This document shows positions 41,582-50,192 of a stretch of DNA of 64,000 nucleotides, piece after piece (position 1 is the first letter of the stretch; every line of letters begins with the position of its first letter). Position numbers and translations under genes: made by a program. Source of the stretch: UBA11222 sp030652895 (GTDB taxonomy: Bacteria; Pseudomonadota; Alphaproteobacteria; UBA11222); NCBI GenBank assembly GCA_038318895.1, contig JBBQCS010000005.1, positions 14,444-78,443 of the forward strand, read 5' to 3'. The notes beneath the pieces are model-generated. The model searched no databases. It saw only the letters and a list, made by a program, of their open reading frames with translations, and was not told the DNA's origin.

Positions 41582-44107
41582 CTAGCCGGTGCGTAATACC
41601 GTCGCCGCTTTCTGCCCCAGTACGCGCCAGGTGGCGGCGAGGCCAAGGGAAATCGTCAGAAGAACCGTGCCGGTAAGGGTTACAACCAGTGTTCCGGGCA
41701 GGAACACAAACTCCGCATGCATAAGATAGGTAACGGTCATATAGGCGGCAACCGTACCGATCACGCTGGCCAGGCCCGCCGCCGCCAGGCCCAGCAGGGC
41801 GTATTCCGCCGCATACGCCAATACAACCCGCGCCCGGGACGCCCCCAGCACTTTCAGCACCACCGCATCATACAGGCGCTGCCCATGCCCTGCCGCCAGC
41901 GCCCCCGCCAGCACAAGAATGCCGGTAACCAGCGTCACCCCACCCGCGGAACGCACCGCCATGGCCAGATTGTTGAGCAACGCGTTGACCGTCTCCAGGG
42001 CTTCGCGGACCCGTACCACGGATATGCCGGGAAATTTGTCCGTCACGGCCTTATGAAATGGCTCTTCTTCGCTCTCAACCGCGTGCGCCGTGGCGAGATA
42101 GCTATGCGGTGCGCTGGAAATCAGGCCCGGTGAAAAAATCAGCGCGAAATTCACCCCCATGGTGGACCAATCGATGCGGCGCAGATTGGCGATGCGCGCT
42201 TCAATGTCGCGCCCCAGCACATTGACCGTCAGCGTATCGCCAACCCCAAGCCCCATGTTTGCGGCAAGGGATGCATCCAGCGACAGCAGCGGCGGCCCCG
42301 TATATTCCGGCGGCCACCATTCGCCAGCAGCGAGTTCAGTATCCTCGGGCGGCGCACTGGCAAAGCTTAGCACCCGGTCGCCGCGCAGCGCCCAGCGCGC
42401 CTCTTGCGGCACGGATTCCGGCGTTGCGGGCATGTCCTTGATGCGAACGATCCTGCCGCGCAGCGTTGGCATGCTGTCAACTTCCGATACGCCGTTAAAG
42501 CGATCCGCGAGCAGCCTGAACGCCTCGACGTCTGCAGACTGAATATCAAGGAAGAAAAACGACGGCGCCAGGGTCGACGCCCGCTCATTTACCTGCCGTG
42601 TTATGTTGCCCTCAACCATCGCGATGGTAACCAGCAGTGACAGACCAAGGCCAAGCGAGAGTAATACCGCAGGTGCAGGGCTGCCGGGCCGATGCAGATT
42701 GGCCAGCGCCAGGCGCAATTCGGGACGTGACGGACTGGGTAATTTTCGCGCCAGCGCCATGATCGCCGCCGCAAGCAGGCGCAACAACACGAAACTCGCC
42801 GCAATTCCGGCCACAAACCAGAATGCGAAACGCGCATCTCCCGCAATCAGAAAGGCCAGTCCCGCCAGGGCGCCCGTAAGCGCCACGGTGGCGGTAATAT
42901 ATTCGGGGCGCGGCCAGCGCCGGACGGGCGCAACGATATCGCGAAACAGCGCGGCGGCGGAAATTTCGCGCGCGCGCGCCAGCGGCCAGATGGCGAATAT
43001 GATGGCGGTGACCAGTCCGAATATGCTGGCATATAGCAGGGGCAGGGGATAAATCGCGAATTGCGCTGGCACCGGCAGCATATCCGCCAGTATCGACGCC
43101 AGCAGGAACGGGATCGCCGCGCCAGCCACAAGCCCAATGGCGATACCCAGAAAGGCCAGTAAAATAATCTGCGCCAGATAGGTGCGGAAAATCATGCCGC
43201 CTTCTGCGCCCAGGCATTTGAGCGTCGCGATGGTTTCACGCTTGCGCAGTAAAAAGCCGTGTACGGCATTTCCAGCGCCTACGCCGCCCACCACCAGCGC
43301 GGTTAATCCGGTCAAGGTGAGGAAAAGCGCCATTTGCTCCAGAAACTGCTGGGTGCTTGGCGCGCTGTTTTCGCGATCGCGCACCCGCCATGCAGCATCT
43401 GGGAATTTCGCGTTCAGTGCTTCCGTCCAGTTTTTCAGATCGGCGCCGGGGAGTAATTTAATACGGTAATGCCGGATCTGCAGGCTGCCCGGTTGTACAA
43501 GCCGGGTGGCGTCCAGGCTCCCAGCCGCCACCATCACACGTGGCCCCAGCGCCAGTCCGCCCGACGCACGGTCGGGCTCGCGCACGATAATACCGCGCAC
43601 CTCGAAATCCTGCGCCCCAATACGCACCATGGTTCCAGTCTGTGCATTCAGGCGCAGCGCCAGCGGGCTCTCGATGACCGCACCCCAGACGCCGTTGCGC
43701 TGCGCCAGCGCGGATTGCAGCTCCATATTCTCACGCAGGCTTACCGCACCAAAAAGCGGATAGGCGGCATCTACCGCTTTCAGTTCGACCAGGGTGCGCA
43801 CATCATTGGCGTGACTTTTCGCCATGGCGCGGATGTCACGGCTCAGTGACACTTCTCCGCTCGTCTGCATATACGCCAGTTCGGCTGCGCTGGCGTCGCG
43901 ATAGTTCAGTTCCAGCGCGATATCGCCACCCAGTATGGCCTGCCCCTCGCCGCGCATGCCTGCATTGATTGCTGCGCCCAGCGAACCAGCCCCCGCAATG
44001 GCCGCCACGCCAACGGCAAGACAGGCCAGAAATATATAGAAGCCATGCAGCCCGCCGCGCAGTTCACGCAGGGCAAAGCGCAGGGAAATGGGCAACTCCA
44101 TACTCAC
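41582..44107 (-). CDS. Large FtsX-like ABC permease (YbbP type)
   Basis: The 841-residue membrane protein has an N-terminal helix, a periplasmic domain (about 45-250), four helices in a first FtsX domain (about 255-450), a second periplasmic domain (about 490-690) and a last FtsX domain (about 715-841). This is the ten-helix YbbP architecture. Such MacB-superfamily transporters do not transport across the inner membrane alone; they use ATP to move or extract lipophilic substrates or lipoproteins. The GTG start overlaps the ATPase stop. It forms the ybbA-ybbP pair, divergent from a TesA-like gene as in E. coli. Confidence 0.92.
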   Translation of the reverse strand: MSMELPISLRFALRELRGGLHGFYIFLACLAVGVAAIAGAGSLGAAINAGMRGEGQAILGGDIALELNYRDASAAELAYMQTSGEVSLSRDIRAMAKSHANDVRTLVELKAVDAAYPLFGAVSLRENMELQSALAQRNGVWGAVIESPLALRLNAQTGTMVRIGAQDFEVRGIIVREPDRASGGLALGPRVMVAAGSLDATRLVQPGSLQIRHYRIKLLPGADLKNWTEALNAKFPDAAWRVRDRENSAPSTQQFLEQMALFLTLTGLTALVVGGVGAGNAVHGFLLRKRETIATLKCLGAEGGMIFRTYLAQIILLAFLGIAIGLVAGAAIPFLLASILADMLPVPAQFAIYPLPLLYASIFGLVTAIIFAIWPLARAREISAAALFRDIVAPVRRWPRPEYITATVALTGALAGLAFLIAGDARFAFWFVAGIAASFVLLRLLAAAIMALARKLPSPSRPELRLALANLHRPGSPAPAVLLSLGLGLSLLVTIAMVEGNITRQVNERASTLAPSFFFLDIQSADVEAFRLLADRFNGVSEVDSMPTLRGRIVRIKDMPATPESVPQEARWALRGDRVLSFASAPPEDTELAAGEWWPPEYTGPPLLSLDASLAANMGLGVGDTLTVNVLGRDIEARIANLRRIDWSTMGVNFALIFSPGLISSAPHSYLATAHAVESEEEPFHKAVTDKFPGISVVRVREALETVNALLNNLAMAVRSAGGVTLVTGILVLAGALAAGHGQRLYDAVVLKVLGASRARVVLAYAAEYALLGLAAAGLASVIGTVAAYMTVTYLMHAEFVFLPGTLVVTLTGTVLLTISLGLAATWRVLGQKAATVLRTG

Positions 44108-44814
44108 TTTTCTATTATTTTCACTGGCGCCGCGCCGTTCGTCACACGCGCAATCTTTCCGTCAGTGAGATGCACGACCCGGCCGCAGCGCGCAGCGAGC
44201 GACGCATCGTGGGTGATCAGTAACAAGGTCGCGCCGGTACGGGTCTGCAAGGCGAACATCAGTTGGATGATCTGATCGCCGGTTGCGCCATCCAGATTAC
44301 CCGTAGGCTCATCCGCCAGAAGGATGCGCGGCTTTGCGGCAACGGCGCGGGCCAGCGCCACGCGTTGTTGCTCTCCGCCCGATAGCTGTCCAGGGTAATG
44401 CCCGGCACGGTGTGTAAGACCGACAGAATCCAGAGCCTCTTGCGCGCGCGCAAACGCATCGCGCCGGCCCGCCAGCTCCAGCGGCACGGCGACATTTTCG
44501 ATTGCAGTCATGGTTGCAATCAGATGAAAGGATTGAAACACAATGCCGGTGTTATCGCGGCGGAACGCAGCAAGCTGGTCCTCATTCATTCCGCCAAGAT
44601 CATGCCCGGCGACGCGCACACTACCCGAACTGGCGCGCTCCAATCCCGCCATTACCATCAGGATAGTGGATTTTCCGGAACCGCTGGGGCCAATCAGGGC
44701 TACCGCTTCGCCTTCTTGCACGCTAAGATCGACACCGCGCAGAATGTCGACTTTTCCGGCGCTGCTGTTCAGGGATAGACGCACATTCTCAAAATGAATG
44801 ATTGGATCAGTCAA
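44104..44814 (-). CDS. ABC transporter ATPase, YbbA/LolD type
   Basis: The 236-residue ATPase carries Walker A GPSGSGKST (about 42-50), Q-loop FQSFHL, signature LSGGEQQRVALARA and Walker B ILLADEPTGNLD followed by LLITHDASLAARCGR. The length and motifs fit the MacB/LolD/YbbA group that pairs with FtsX-like permeases. The start is probably TTG at 44814, preceded by AGGTGG. It overlaps the permease start by 4 bases. Confidence 0.94.
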   Translation of the reverse strand: MTDPIIHFENVRLSLNSSAGKVDILRGVDLSVQEGEAVALIGPSGSGKSTILMVMAGLERASSGSVRVAGHDLGGMNEDQLAAFRRDNTGIVFQSFHLIATMTAIENVAVPLELAGRRDAFARAQEALDSVGLTHRAGHYPGQLSGGEQQRVALARAVAAKPRILLADEPTGNLDGATGDQIIQLMFALQTRTGATLLLITHDASLAARCGRVVHLTDGKIARVTNGAAPVKIIEK

Positions 44815-44843
44815 AAACCACCACCTGCAACCGTGTGAAGTAC

Positions 44844-45494
44844 ATGTTTGAACATAGACTTATCCAGCGCTGGATCAATGGGCCAGTCCGCTTTCTTTTT
44901 CTGGCCCTGATGTTTGTTGCAGGAACAGTGCAGGCGAAGGAGCCGCCGGTTCTCGTTGTGCTGGGGGATAGTTTGTCCGCTGGATATGGTTTGGCAGCGC
45001 AAAATGCATTTCCGCAGAAGTTGCAAAGGCATCTGACATCGCTTGGGATGGATGTGAGAGTGGAAAATGCGGGCGTCTCCGGTGACACCACCGCGGATGG
45101 TCTGGCACGGCTTGACTGGTCGGTCGGCCCCAATGCCGATGCGGTGATAATTGAGCTGGGCGCCAATGATGGGTTGCGCGGTCTCCATCCTGAACATGCT
45201 TATGCCAATCTTGACGCCATTCTAAAACACTTTCAGCTGCGCAAGCTTCCTGTGATGCTGGCCGGTATGCGTGCGCCACGCAATTTGGGAGATGAATATA
45301 CTTCGGCCTTCGATGGGATTTATCCCCGGCTGGCGCAAAAATATAATGTGCCGCTGTATCCGTTCTTTCTGGAAGGGGTGGTGAATGACCCCAAACTCAA
45401 TCAGCCCGATATGCTGCATCCGACGGCAGAGGGCATAGACGTGATTGTCCGGAATATTGCACCCCAGGTGGTTGAGTTCCTGAACAGTTTATAA
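44844..45494 (+). CDS. tesA: SGNH arylesterase/lysophospholipase, TesA-like
   Basis: The product of about 216 residues has a signal peptide (to about VQAKEPP) and SGNH blocks: block I VVLGDSLSAGYGL with the catalytic serine, block III IIELGANDGLRG, and block V MLHPTAEGIDVI with the catalytic Asp-x-x-His. The TesA family are periplasmic thioesterase/protease/lysophospholipase enzymes. It is divergent from ybbA/ybbP, the same neighbourhood as in other proteobacteria. Both GTG 44835 and ATG 44844 are possible starts; the ATG gives a good signal peptide. It is followed closely by the thpR gene. Confidence 0.9.
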   Translation: MFEHRLIQRWINGPVRFLFLALMFVAGTVQAKEPPVLVVLGDSLSAGYGLAAQNAFPQKLQRHLTSLGMDVRVENAGVSGDTTADGLARLDWSVGPNADAVIIELGANDGLRGLHPEHAYANLDAILKHFQLRKLPVMLAGMRAPRNLGDEYTSAFDGIYPRLAQKYNVPLYPFFLEGVVNDPKLNQPDMLHPTAEGIDVIVRNIAPQVVEFLNSL

Positions 45495-45504
45495 GGCATA
45501 GTCA

Positions 45505-46041
45505 GTGTACAGATTATTTTCGGCCATTGCCTTGCCGGATCAGATCGCCCAACGATTTGCGTTTATGGGGGGCGGCGTACCGGGCGCGCGATGGGTTGCT
45601 GCGGAAAATCTGCATGTAACGCTGCGATTTATCGGGGACGTCGATACGCGCACTGCGGACCAGGTTCATGCGTCGCTGCAGGAGGTGCCGTTTACCTCGT
45701 TTGATCTGGAGCTCCGCGGTATTGCAACATTTGGCGAGCGCAAACCGCGGCTTTTGTATGTCGGCGTTGCACCCAGCGCGGAACTGAGCGCGCTGTATGC
45801 GCGGATCAACGCCGCCCATGCCCGTGCCGGGCTTGACCCGCCCAATGAGCGGCGCTATGTGCCCCATGTAACGCTGGCTCGCCTGAAGAATTCACCGCGC
45901 GATCGTATTGGGGCATTTATCGCGGCCAACAACATTCTGGCCCTGCCGGCCTTCCGCGTGGAGCAATTTGTGTTGATGTCGAGTCACCGCACAGCCAGCG
46001 GCGCCAGCTATCTGACCGAGGCGTGCTATCCGCAAAGCTAA
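45505..46041 (+). CDS. thpR: RNA 2',3'-cyclic phosphodiesterase
   Basis: This 178-residue 2H-phosphoesterase has both HxTx motifs: HVTLRFIGD (about residues 35-43) and HVTLARLK (about 118-125). The family (ThpR/LigT) opens 2',3'-cyclic phosphates of RNA, with reversible ligase activity in some members. The GTG start at 45505 gives the family-typical MYRLFSAIALPD N-terminus. It lies 10 bases after tesA, so both may be cotranscribed. Its stop overlaps the convergent zincin gene by 4 bases. Confidence 0.92.
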   Translation: MYRLFSAIALPDQIAQRFAFMGGGVPGARWVAAENLHVTLRFIGDVDTRTADQVHASLQEVPFTSFDLELRGIATFGERKPRLLYVGVAPSAELSALYARINAAHARAGLDPPNERRYVPHVTLARLKNSPRDRIGAFIAANNILALPAFRVEQFVLMSSHRTASGASYLTEACYPQS

Positions 46042-46472
46042 TTCAGCGTATTCGGATGTCTCAGCGCGGCGTCCTCCATTAATTCCATGGCTTCATCCGA
46101 TAGCCCGAAATGATGGCCGATCTCGTGCACCAGGACATGGGTGATGATATCGGCCAAACTATCATCGCCTTCGCACCAGCAATCAAGGATTGGACGGCGA
46201 TAGAGGAAAATCACATCCGGGCCAGAAGGCTGGTCAAGTATGCTTTTACTGCTCAGGTCAACCCCCGCATACAGCCCCAATATCTCAAACGGGCTTTCCA
46301 CATCCAGATCGTTGCAGGTTTCTTCGTCCGGAAAATCCACCACCTGGATGATGATTTCGGTAATATTCTCCAGAAATTGCTGTGGCAGTCGGGCAAGCGC
46401 CGAGCTGCCGATCTCGGCAATATCGTCGAGGCTCGGGGCAGGCAGATTTGCGGACCAGTTGCTGTAAATCAT
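46038..46472 (-). CDS. Zincin-like metallopeptidase family protein
   Basis: The 144-residue protein is a minimal zincin with HEIGHHFGLSDEAM (HExxH with third ligand glutamate or aspartate nearby, residues about 119-132) and the family segment IILYRRPILD-like DVIFLYRRPILDCW. These small proteins are common in alphaproteobacteria and actinobacteria; targets are unknown. It has no signal peptide, so it is cytosolic. It overlaps thpR by 4 bases at the 3' end. Confidence 0.9.
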   Translation of the reverse strand: MIYSNWSANLPAPSLDDIAEIGSSALARLPQQFLENITEIIIQVVDFPDEETCNDLDVESPFEILGLYAGVDLSSKSILDQPSGPDVIFLYRRPILDCWCEGDDSLADIITHVLVHEIGHHFGLSDEAMELMEDAALRHPNTLN

Positions 46473-46550
46473 ATGGCGGTTATAGCTTAACTTGCCGCTG
46501 CTGCAAAGCAGGCGCAGTATCAGGTTGGTTAATCACAATAGGAGACGCGA

Positions 46551-46847
46551 ATGATTGAGAAATTAGGTGGTGACGACCGGAACAAGGCGCTGGCCGGCCT
46601 GGAAGGCTGGCGGGAGGTTGACGGGCGCGATGCCATTGCAAAGCAATTTCAGTTCGCTGATTTCAATGCGGCCTTTGGCTGGATGTCGCGGGTGGCGCTG
46701 CTGGCCGAAAAAATTGACCATCACCCTGAATGGTCCAATGTTTATAATAAGGTAAACGTTACGCTCGCCACCCATGAGGCGAATGGCGTAACGTCGCGCG
46801 ACGTCAAAATGGCGCAGGCTATGAACGCCTATGCGGGCGGAAAATAG
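46551..46847 (+). CDS. phhB: 4a-hydroxytetrahydrobiopterin dehydratase (pterin carbinolamine dehydratase)
   Basis: The 98-residue protein matches PCD/DCoH enzymes with catalytic histidines in EKIDHHPEWSNVYNKVNVTLATHEANGVTSRDVKMA. It recycles the carbinolamine formed by aromatic amino acid hydroxylases, or has a molybdopterin-related role in bacteria without them. No aromatic amino acid hydroxylase is nearby. GGAGACGCGA precedes the ATG. It is monocistronic and convergent with a PEP-CTERM gene. Confidence 0.95.
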   Translation: MIEKLGGDDRNKALAGLEGWREVDGRDAIAKQFQFADFNAAFGWMSRVALLAEKIDHHPEWSNVYNKVNVTLATHEANGVTSRDVKMAQAMNAYAGGK

Positions 46848-46862
46848 AGACTGCGTGATGTT

Positions 46863-47462
46863 CTATAGCTTAATGCTGGCGCGGCGGCGTAGCGCGTGCA
46901 GGCCAAAGAGTCCGCACCCAAGCAGGCTAAGCGTCATGGGTTCAGGAATTTCAGAGGATTGAAGGGGGGGGCCGTTATAAAATGCCCAGAGATTCATATA
47001 GGTATCACCGGTGACCCCAGGATTTGCATCAAGCCCAAGGCCGGTGAGTGTGCCGTCCAAAAATATCCATTCCGGAAAATCCCGCTCGTTCGTAACATAA
47101 CTCACCCGGGCCGGATTGGTCGGTAGGAAAGCGGCCCAGATAAAATCTGAACCCGTGGGCATCATAATCGCAGCGTAACTGTCAAACTGGCCCGTCGTCG
47201 TAGATGGCAGTGTATCTAGCAGCCCATGCACCTGAGCAGAGGTGGCTACGGCAAAATCCGCCGCCGCTGCTGCCGCTGCCATGGTGTTATAGGATTCATT
47301 GCCGGAAAAGCTATCCAGGCGCAGCCAGTTGCGGTTGGTATTTTGATCAATGAACGTGCTGAAACCGTTGATAGCCGATCCAGCTATGATGGTCGCCCGG
47401 GCGGCGCCCGGCAGCATCAACAGAGATAAAACCGCCAAAGTGAAAACGCGATTGCGCGACAT
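46863..47462 (-). CDS. Second PEP-CTERM sorting-domain protein
   Basis: The protein of about 199 residues begins with a signal peptide (MSRNRVFTLAVLSLLMLPGAARA), has a globular body (NWLRLDSFSGNESYN..., GSDFIWAAF, SYVTNERDFPEWIFLDG) resembling other short PEP-CTERM proteins of unknown function, and ends with IPEPMTLSLLGCGLFGLHALRRR. ATG 47462 is preferred over GTG 47474 because GAGGG lies just before it. It shares only the sorting tail with the protein at 35191. Confidence 0.88.
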   Translation of the reverse strand: MSRNRVFTLAVLSLLMLPGAARATIIAGSAINGFSTFIDQNTNRNWLRLDSFSGNESYNTMAAAAAAADFAVATSAQVHGLLDTLPSTTTGQFDSYAAIMMPTGSDFIWAAFLPTNPARVSYVTNERDFPEWIFLDGTLTGLGLDANPGVTGDTYMNLWAFYNGPPLQSSEIPEPMTLSLLGCGLFGLHALRRRASIKL

Positions 47463-47619
47463 ACTTGCCCTCACAAAACCTACCCTAAAATAGTTCCCTA
47501 TAGGCTACTCATCCAGCGTATCCCTTGAATAGTCAATAAGGCATAGAAACTAACCGCTCCAACTGTGATGATGCGCACTTTTCCGGGATTTCTGATAACG
47601 GTTTAACCAAAAAAAACCC

Positions 47620-47663
47620 TTCAAATGTTCTGCTGATTGCGCCTATAATTATGATCACAGATT
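47620..47663 (+). promoter_or_regulatory. Promoter/operator element of amidohydrolase paralogue B
   Basis: TTCAAA (47620-47625), an 18-base gap and TATAAT (47644-47649) make a sigma-70 promoter. The 19-mer ATAATTATGATCACAGATT (47645-47663) begins within the -10 box and is identical to the one before paralogue C. It ends 42 bases upstream of the ATG. Confidence 0.75.
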
Positions 47664-47680
47664 AACCAGCTTGGGTTAAT
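47661..47680. repeat. 20-bp inverted repeat in the leader of paralogue B
   Basis: ATTAACC (47661-47667) and GGTTAAT (47674-47680) flank AGCTTG. It overlaps the end of the shared 19-mer but is absent from the leaders of paralogues A and C, so any role is specific to B. Confidence 0.45.
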
Positions 47681-47705
47681 CATCCGGCCAGCAAGGGAGC
47701 GCGCC

Positions 47706-48860
47706 ATGTTCTTCAAAGGGATCATTTCCGCTGACAGCCATATTGTCGAGCCGCCAAATTGCTATGTGGATTTCATCGAGCCGAAATATCGCGCCGACGC
47801 GCCGCATGTGGTGCGCCAGCCGAACGGCAAGGACATCTACGTGATCAAGGATTTGAAGCAGAGTGTGCCATTGGGGCTGCTTGATAGCGCCGGCATGAAG
47901 CCTGCCGCCCGCAAGCACCATGCGGACACCACCAAGTTTGAGGAAACCCGCGCGGGCGGCTACAACGCCAAGGCCCGCTTGGTGGACATGGACCTTGAAG
48001 GCACCGCCGCTGAAATCATCTATGCCTCGGTTGGCATGGTGCTGTGCACGCATCCCGATCCGGCCTACAAGGATGCGGCCATGCAGGCCTATAACCGCTG
48101 GCTGCAGACTTTTTGCGCGGACGCGCCCGATCGTTTGTTTGGTCTGGCGCAGACCGCGATTCTGTCCGTCGATAGCGCCATCGAGGATTTCCGTCGTGCC
48201 AAGGAAATGGGCATGGTCGGCATGATGATGCCGGGCAATCCAGTGCATGGTGATTATGACCGTCCGGAATATGATGCTCTGTGGGAATGCGCGACCGATC
48301 TTGACCTGCCGATCTGCTTTCATATTCTGACTGCCAAGGAAGGCGATCTGTCGTCGGTCTTTGCAGGCGGGCGCGGTCATAAGTTGAATGGCGGCATGAA
48401 AATCCTCCGCGCGATACAGGATATTGCGGGTATGATGGTGCTTGGCGGTGTGTTTGAGCGCCATCCGAAACTGAAACTGGTGACTGCCGAGGGCGATGCG
48501 GGCTGGATGCCGCATTATATGCGCCGTATGGATCATACGGCGTTCCGGGAAAACGAGGACGGCATCATCAAGGGTCTGAGCAAATTGCCCAGCGACTATA
48601 TCAGGTCCAACGTCTTCATGACCTTTCAGGATGATTATATGGCGTGGCGCAACATAGATTATATGAACTATAAACAGCTTTTGTGGGCCAACGATTATCC
48701 TCATTCAGATTCGACCTGGCCAAACTCTCAGGCCCTGCTGGCCAACCATGCCAGCGGCGTAGCGCCCGAAAAGCTGCGCGCCATCCTGCGCGAAAACACC
48801 GCAGAAATTTTTAACCTGCCGCTCGACAAAATCCCGGCCATGCAGATGGCGGCGGAATAA
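47706..48860 (+). CDS. Amidohydrolase-2 family protein, paralogue B
   Basis: The 384-residue protein shares ISADSHIVEPPNCYVDFI, EGTAAEIIYASVGMVLCTHPDP, AYNRWLQ, FRRAKEMGMVGMMMPGNP, ICFHILTAKEGD, TAEGDAGWMPHYM and WANDYPHSDSTWPNSQALL with its neighbour C. The metal-binding aspartate and histidines typical of the amidohydrolase-2 group are retained. Its closest relative in the window is C, immediately downstream, from which it is separated by a strong terminator and a new promoter. The reaction is unknown: a decarboxylase or C-C hydrolase is the best family guess. GGGAGC precedes the ATG. Confidence 0.9.
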   Translation: MFFKGIISADSHIVEPPNCYVDFIEPKYRADAPHVVRQPNGKDIYVIKDLKQSVPLGLLDSAGMKPAARKHHADTTKFEETRAGGYNAKARLVDMDLEGTAAEIIYASVGMVLCTHPDPAYKDAAMQAYNRWLQTFCADAPDRLFGLAQTAILSVDSAIEDFRRAKEMGMVGMMMPGNPVHGDYDRPEYDALWECATDLDLPICFHILTAKEGDLSSVFAGGRGHKLNGGMKILRAIQDIAGMMVLGGVFERHPKLKLVTAEGDAGWMPHYMRRMDHTAFRENEDGIIKGLSKLPSDYIRSNVFMTFQDDYMAWRNIDYMNYKQLLWANDYPHSDSTWPNSQALLANHASGVAPEKLRAILRENTAEIFNLPLDKIPAMQMAAE

Positions 48861-48878
48861 GGGTTAACATTTCTTGTG

Positions 48879-48908
48879 AAAGGGCCTGGCGTCGTCCGGG
48901 CCCTTTTT
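48879..48908 (+). terminator. Intrinsic terminator of paralogue B
   Basis: An 11-pair stem, 48879-48889 with 48896-48906 (one G-T pair), is followed by a T-run (TTTTTCG). It separates paralogues B and C, so C relies on its own promoter. Confidence 0.9.
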
Positions 48909-48947
48909 CGTTCGGGCGTCCTGTAACCGGCGTCACGAAGAAATTCC

Positions 48948-48991
48948 TTCATTGGACACGGGAAATACGTCTATAATTATGATCACAGATT
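48948..48991 (+). promoter_or_regulatory. Promoter/operator element of amidohydrolase paralogue C
   Basis: TTCATT (48948-48953), an 18-base gap and TATAAT (48972-48977) form the promoter. The 19-mer ATAATTATGATCACAGATT (48973-48991) is identical to the one before paralogue B and ends 40 bases upstream of the ATG. Confidence 0.75.
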
Positions 48992-49031
48992 CAAATCCGG
49001 AAAAACCATCCAACAAGCCAGGGAGCGTATC

Positions 49032-50186
49032 ATGTTCTTCAAAGGAGTCATTTCCGCCGACAGTCACATTGTCGAGCCGCCTAACTGTTATGTAGACTTC
49101 ATTGATCCGAAATTCCGCGAGGATGCGCCGCGTGTCGAGCGTTTGCCGAACGGCAATGACACTTACGTCATCAAGGATATGAAAAGAACCATCCCGATGG
49201 GCTTTCTGGATGGCGCAGGCATGAAGGTCGCCGAGCGCAAGAAACACGCTGAAAACATCAAGTTCGACGATATCCGCGTGGGCGGATATGACGCCAAGGC
49301 GCGGCTGGCGGATATGGATATTGAAGGCACGGCCGCTGAAATCATTTACGCCTCGGTCGGCATGGTGCTGTGCACCCATCCCGATCCGATATACAAGGGC
49401 GCCGCGATGCAGGCCTATAACCGCTGGCTGCAAAGCTTTTGCGAAGGTGCGCCCAACCGGCTGTTCGGGCTGGCCATGACGCCGATTCTCACGGTCGATA
49501 GCGCCATTGCGGATTTTCGCCGCGCCAAGGAAATGGGCATGGTGGGCATTATGATGCCCGGCAATCCGGCTGAGGGCGAATATGACCAGCCGCAATATGA
49601 CGCATTGTGGGAATGCGCGGTCGATCTGGATCTGCCGATCTGCTTCCACATTCTGACCGCTAAGGGCGATGGCGTGGATGAAGCGCTGCGGGGAAAACGC
49701 GGCCATCCGCTCAACGGTTTCATGGGCATCATCCGCGCGGTGCAGGACATTATGGGCATGATGGTTCTGGGCGGTGTGTTTGAGCGCCATCCGAAGCTGA
49801 AGCTGGTGACTGCCGAAGGCGACGCGGGCTGGATGCCGCATTATATGTACCGCATGGACCATGCCGCGTACACGGCCGCTGACGATGGCATCATCAAGGG
49901 GCTGAGTAAACATCCCAGCGAATATATAAAATCCAACGTCTATATGACGTTCCAGGACGATTATACCGCGTTCCGCAACGCCAACGAGGAAAACTATAAA
50001 CAGCTCTTGTGGGCCAATGATTATCCGCATACGGATTCAACCTGGCCGAACTCGCAGGCCTTGCTGGCGAAACACGCCAGCAAGCTGCCCGCGCATCAAA
50101 TCCAGGCAATCCTGCGCGAAAACACCGCGAGGCTGTTCAATCTGCCGCTCGACAAAATTCCTGCCATGCAGATGGCGGCTGAATAG
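49032..50186 (+). CDS. Amidohydrolase-2 family protein, paralogue C
   Basis: The 384-residue protein is the tandem paralogue of B: same length, same N-terminus (MFFKG.ISADSHIVEPPNCYVDFI) and same C-terminus (FNLPLDKIPAMQMAAE). Differences cluster around residues 45-90 and 200-225, likely substrate-facing loops. All metal-site segments (DSHIVEPP, CFHILTAK, TAEGDAGWMPHYMYRMDH, WANDYPHTDSTWP) are kept, so both copies should be active. The ribonuclease HII gene begins 6 bases after its stop, so readthrough is possible. Confidence 0.9.
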   Translation: MFFKGVISADSHIVEPPNCYVDFIDPKFREDAPRVERLPNGNDTYVIKDMKRTIPMGFLDGAGMKVAERKKHAENIKFDDIRVGGYDAKARLADMDIEGTAAEIIYASVGMVLCTHPDPIYKGAAMQAYNRWLQSFCEGAPNRLFGLAMTPILTVDSAIADFRRAKEMGMVGIMMPGNPAEGEYDQPQYDALWECAVDLDLPICFHILTAKGDGVDEALRGKRGHPLNGFMGIIRAVQDIMGMMVLGGVFERHPKLKLVTAEGDAGWMPHYMYRMDHAAYTAADDGIIKGLSKHPSEYIKSNVYMTFQDDYTAFRNANEENYKQLLWANDYPHTDSTWPNSQALLAKHASKLPAHQIQAILRENTARLFNLPLDKIPAMQMAAE

Positions 50187-50192
50187 ACGCCT

